Below are positions 8,001-8,564 of a DNA stretch of 8,564 nt, piece after piece. The first letter of the stretch is position 1. The number at the start of each line of letters is the position of its first letter. The translations under genes were made by a program, and so were the position numbers. This stretch comes from Clostridia bacterium (GTDB lineage Bacteria; Bacillota_A; Clostridia; Lachnospirales; Lachnospiraceae), in the NCBI GenBank assembly GCA_012515365.1, contig JAAYYM010000257.1:1-8564 (forward strand), written 5' to 3'. Under the pieces are notes generated by a model. The model searched no databases, was not told where the DNA came from, and worked only from the letters and a program-made list of their open reading frames with translations.

Positions 8001-8213
8001 AAGTTCTTGAAAATTTATTCTTCCTATCCTGATTCAAAGTACGTGTACAGATATTATATCGAGGAAAAGCATAACAGTGTATTTGACTTTTTATACAATG
8101 AGGACTCAGCTGCAGACATACTGACCGGAACAAAACCGGGAAGCGGATCTATCACTTATTCTCTGAGAGATGGTTCAGGGAAAAAGGCAACGCTCAAAGT
8201 AAAAGTAAAGTAG
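5082..8213 (+). CDS. Secreted subtilisin-like serine protease (S8) with Ig-like repeats, module 2, intact
   Basis: Predicted 1043 aa. In order: signal peptide 1-30 (cleavage after ALA); acidic VSxNE linker 48-104; propeptide-like domain 147-220; acidic spacer; S8 catalytic domain about 282-580; chitobiase-C-terminal-like domain about 583-658 (KIYYTTNGKTPS); then Big_2-like repeats about 659-745, 746-829 and 830-948, and a last one at 949-1043 ending DGSGKKATLKVKVK. The active site is complete: Asp297 (AVVDSGV), His337 (GHGTHVAG), Asn428 (CAAGNE) and Ser499 (GTSMACP). The layout is the same as the module 1 protease, so the two are paralogues; this one has no internal stop. There is no LPXTG, SLH or membrane segment at the C-terminus, so it is released or held by non-covalent contacts, possibly through the repeats or its membrane-anchored partner. 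It ends TAG followed at once by TAA. Substrate unknown. The S8 assignment is secure. Confidence 0.96.
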   Translation: MQRKKVGVLKLVAAIIAAMMLVQSPVTALASVSDSVLPIEDAVQEETVSDNDVPAEDEKPVEDEKPVEEQVSDNVILPEETVSDNETEEVKEIAVSENTISANEAEGINKYAEYGFSEMELSAEMRADKEEVNSRKVEAQALVEGKDYHAGQVVFWAETKEEAEQIAKCYNATLKKFAYNVGVLETGDVAPSVMVEAGADMNTELPAVYYDTIYSIAAVEDEMPEPSVIEITDEKKIPETDPFLEEVQEDPRFPVLTPEAAHTIPTPNVKQWFHTFINSQTAWDYADGEGVTIAVVDSGVWADHPDLGRTKVIKGYNALSGLEDTDTTRYSDDENGHGTHVAGIAAAGGADNSVYGVAYSATVLPVRVLNKKGYSENASTAMGIGYAVEHGADVINMSLGSASWNLVNQKAVAKAISKGIVVVCAAGNETSEHMHWPAAFPNVISVGAIHDNGSQLAIFSNVGSWVSIAAPGEEIYSTTKPGTYNTPDNNLYESWPGTSMACPVVAGTVALMIDANPSLRGKSAAAVKSLSKKLLANVKGETYYNAAGSVYGGLDAAAAVGSVYSKILETPTFIPSHPIDAKATKIEAGAGETVSIACATPHAKIYYTTNGKTPSKTTGALYTGPFELLKSGKVTFKAVAYVGTTKSKVVSKTYTLVAPVTDFSFMGGSNYSLAVGKTLQLKTVFTPAYASNQKVTYVSSDPKQFPVSKTGVVTCKKGTTAGTKAVITATSVEGSIQKSVNVTAMEAAATKLELDSYSGTLSWVDVETHQIKPTLTGGAGQFLYQSSNPKVATVTANGLVTAVGKGNANITVTANDGSKKKAVYKVKSVTPVFYITALKSSTGFYEDGASSSQKPLAVGCKVQLTAYLNGDFRWENKKNYDKTIAPSNSKMIWSSSNPSVISVSSTGAVKCAKDAPVGTTVTITAKPADGFYDISETMTFVVTPKVTKMATTQSAVVIEYGSQYEFTRQDLADKFLKIYSSYPDSKYVYRYYIEEKHNSVFDFLYNEDSAADILTGTKPGSGSITYSLRDGSGKKATLKVKVK
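5214..5338 (+). repeat. In-frame direct repeats in the protease 2 linker
   Basis: A 23-bp sequence encoding EETVSDN(D/E) is present exactly at 5214-5236 and 5316-5338 (102 bp, 34 codons apart). Between them, two 18-bp units (5247-5264 and 5265-5282) encode EDEKPV twice. All spacings are multiples of three, so repeat gain or loss would keep the frame. Confidence 0.85.
5223..5393 (+). other. VSxNE linker region of protease 2
   Basis: VSDND, VSDNV, VSDNE, VSENT and ISANE occur within residues 48-104, among Glu/Pro-rich sequence just after the signal peptide. It is equivalent in position and composition to the linker of protease 1. Confidence 0.8.
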
Positions 8214-8252
8214 TAACAAAGTAATACGAAATAATTCAGTTAATTTAATCGG

Positions 8253-8286
8253 CTAGTCCATCTCTTAGGGTGGACTAGTTTTTTTT
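8253..8286 (+). terminator. Intrinsic terminator of module 2
   Basis: CTAGTCCA (8253-8260) pairs with TGGACTAG (8271-8278). The stem can extend inward by up to three pairs to a CTTA loop, and a T-run follows at 8279-8286. It lies 39 nt after the protease stop. Confidence 0.92.
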
Positions 8287-8299
8287 CTTCTGTTATGAT
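8271..8299 (+). promoter_or_regulatory. Possible promoter P3 for the third gene, overlapping the terminator arm
   Basis: TGGACT (8271-8276, 4 of 6 to consensus), a 17-nt spacer and TATGAT (8294-8299) with an upstream TG (8291-8292) make an extended -10 candidate. The start site near 8306 would leave a leader of about 70 nt, like that of P2. The -35 lies inside the 3' arm of the module 2 terminator. The -35 match is weak. Confidence 0.35.
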
Positions 8300-8376
8300 A
8301 AATAGGACGATGAAAAAATATGAAAATGTAAAACATGATGAAAAATATTAATTGACAGAATGGCGGGAATTTAATC

Positions 8377-8564
8377 ATGAGCGATCAAAAATGGAAGCAT
8401 ATACATAACAAAATCGTACCTATGGTATGCGTTGTGGCATTGTTATTGGCCGAACCAGTGAATGCAATGTCAAACGTAATTTCAATCAGCACAAATGATA
8501 TTCATTCAGGAGTAATCATCGAGAATGGGATTAGCGAGAATGGAATCAATGAGAATGAAATGCA
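8377..8564 (+). CDS. N-terminus of a third secreted protein of the same linker family (partial)
   Basis: ATG 8377 follows GGCGGGA (8362-8368) at 8 nt. The 62 visible residues begin with a short basic region, a hydrophobic stretch (KIVPMVCVVALLLAEPVNA) and a likely signal peptidase site after residue 30. Three pentapeptide units then form an acidic linker: IIENG, ISENG and INENE. This matches the signal-peptide-plus-VSxNE head of the two proteases upstream. The window ends before any domain. A third S8 protease is the natural guess but is unproven. Unlike the first two, it is not preceded by a small membrane protein; 8214-8376 holds only terminator and promoter sequence. Confidence 0.8.
   Translation, partial: MSDQKWKHIHNKIVPMVCVVALLLAEPVNAMSNVISISTNDIHSGVIIENGISENGINENEM
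8515..8559 (+). repeat. Three tandem 15-bp units encoding I-x-E-N-(G/E)
   Basis: Codons 47-61 of the third gene form three successive imperfect 15-bp units (IIENG, ISENG, INENE). The array may continue past the window end. Confidence 0.7.

Noticed and set aside
8352..8357. TTGACA as the -35 for the third gene
   Set aside because: A matching -10 would fall at the ATG itself and no TATAAT-like sequence is there.
1..8564. CRISPR array, tRNA/rRNA gene, transposase or attachment site
   Set aside because: No regularly spaced repeats with unique spacers, no cloverleaf-like sequence, no transposase motifs and no flanking target-site duplications were seen.

Overview
The window is AT-rich, tightly packed and plus-strand only. 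It has purine-rich Shine-Dalgarno sites, sigma-A-like promoters and GC-stem/U-tract terminators. Together with secreted subtilases carrying bacterial Ig-like (Big_2-type) repeats and an acidic 'VSxNE' linker after the signal peptide, this points to a low-GC Firmicute, most likely a gut Lachnospiraceae-type Clostridia. The taxonomy is inference; there is no marker gene.

Layout: (1) 2-91, the last codons of an upstream gene. (2) Module 1: promoter near 127-154; a 128-aa single-pass membrane protein (171-557); 21 nt later a secreted S8 serine protease (start 579). The protease frame is interrupted by an in-frame TAG at 3153-3155, continues open to 4157, and is closed by a strong terminator at 4181-4216. 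(3) Module 2: promoter 4303-4331; a 193-aa single-pass membrane protein (4411-4992); an 89-nt gap holding a 13-bp hairpin; an intact 1043-aa secreted S8 protease (5082-8213); terminator 8253-8286. (4) From 8377, the first 62 codons of a third secreted protein with the same kind of signal peptide and linker, cut by the window end.

The main biological point is that the same two-gene module occurs twice. Each protease reads: signal peptide, acidic VSxNE linker, propeptide-like ferredoxin-fold (I9-like) domain, acidic spacer, S8 catalytic domain with an intact Asp/His/Ser triad and oxyanion Asn, chitobiase-C-terminal-like domain, then Big_2-like repeats. Each is preceded by a small membrane-anchored protein whose extracellular end is a stand-alone copy of that propeptide-like domain and stops where the domain stops. 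I infer that the small proteins act on the proteases as a tethered inhibitor (immunity), a folding helper in trans, or a surface docking site. No function has been shown from sequence alone.

The other strong observation is the amber codon in protease 1. It sits exactly where sister repeats have a conserved Trp (TGG to TAG, one base). It removes the C-terminal repeats but leaves the protease domain whole.
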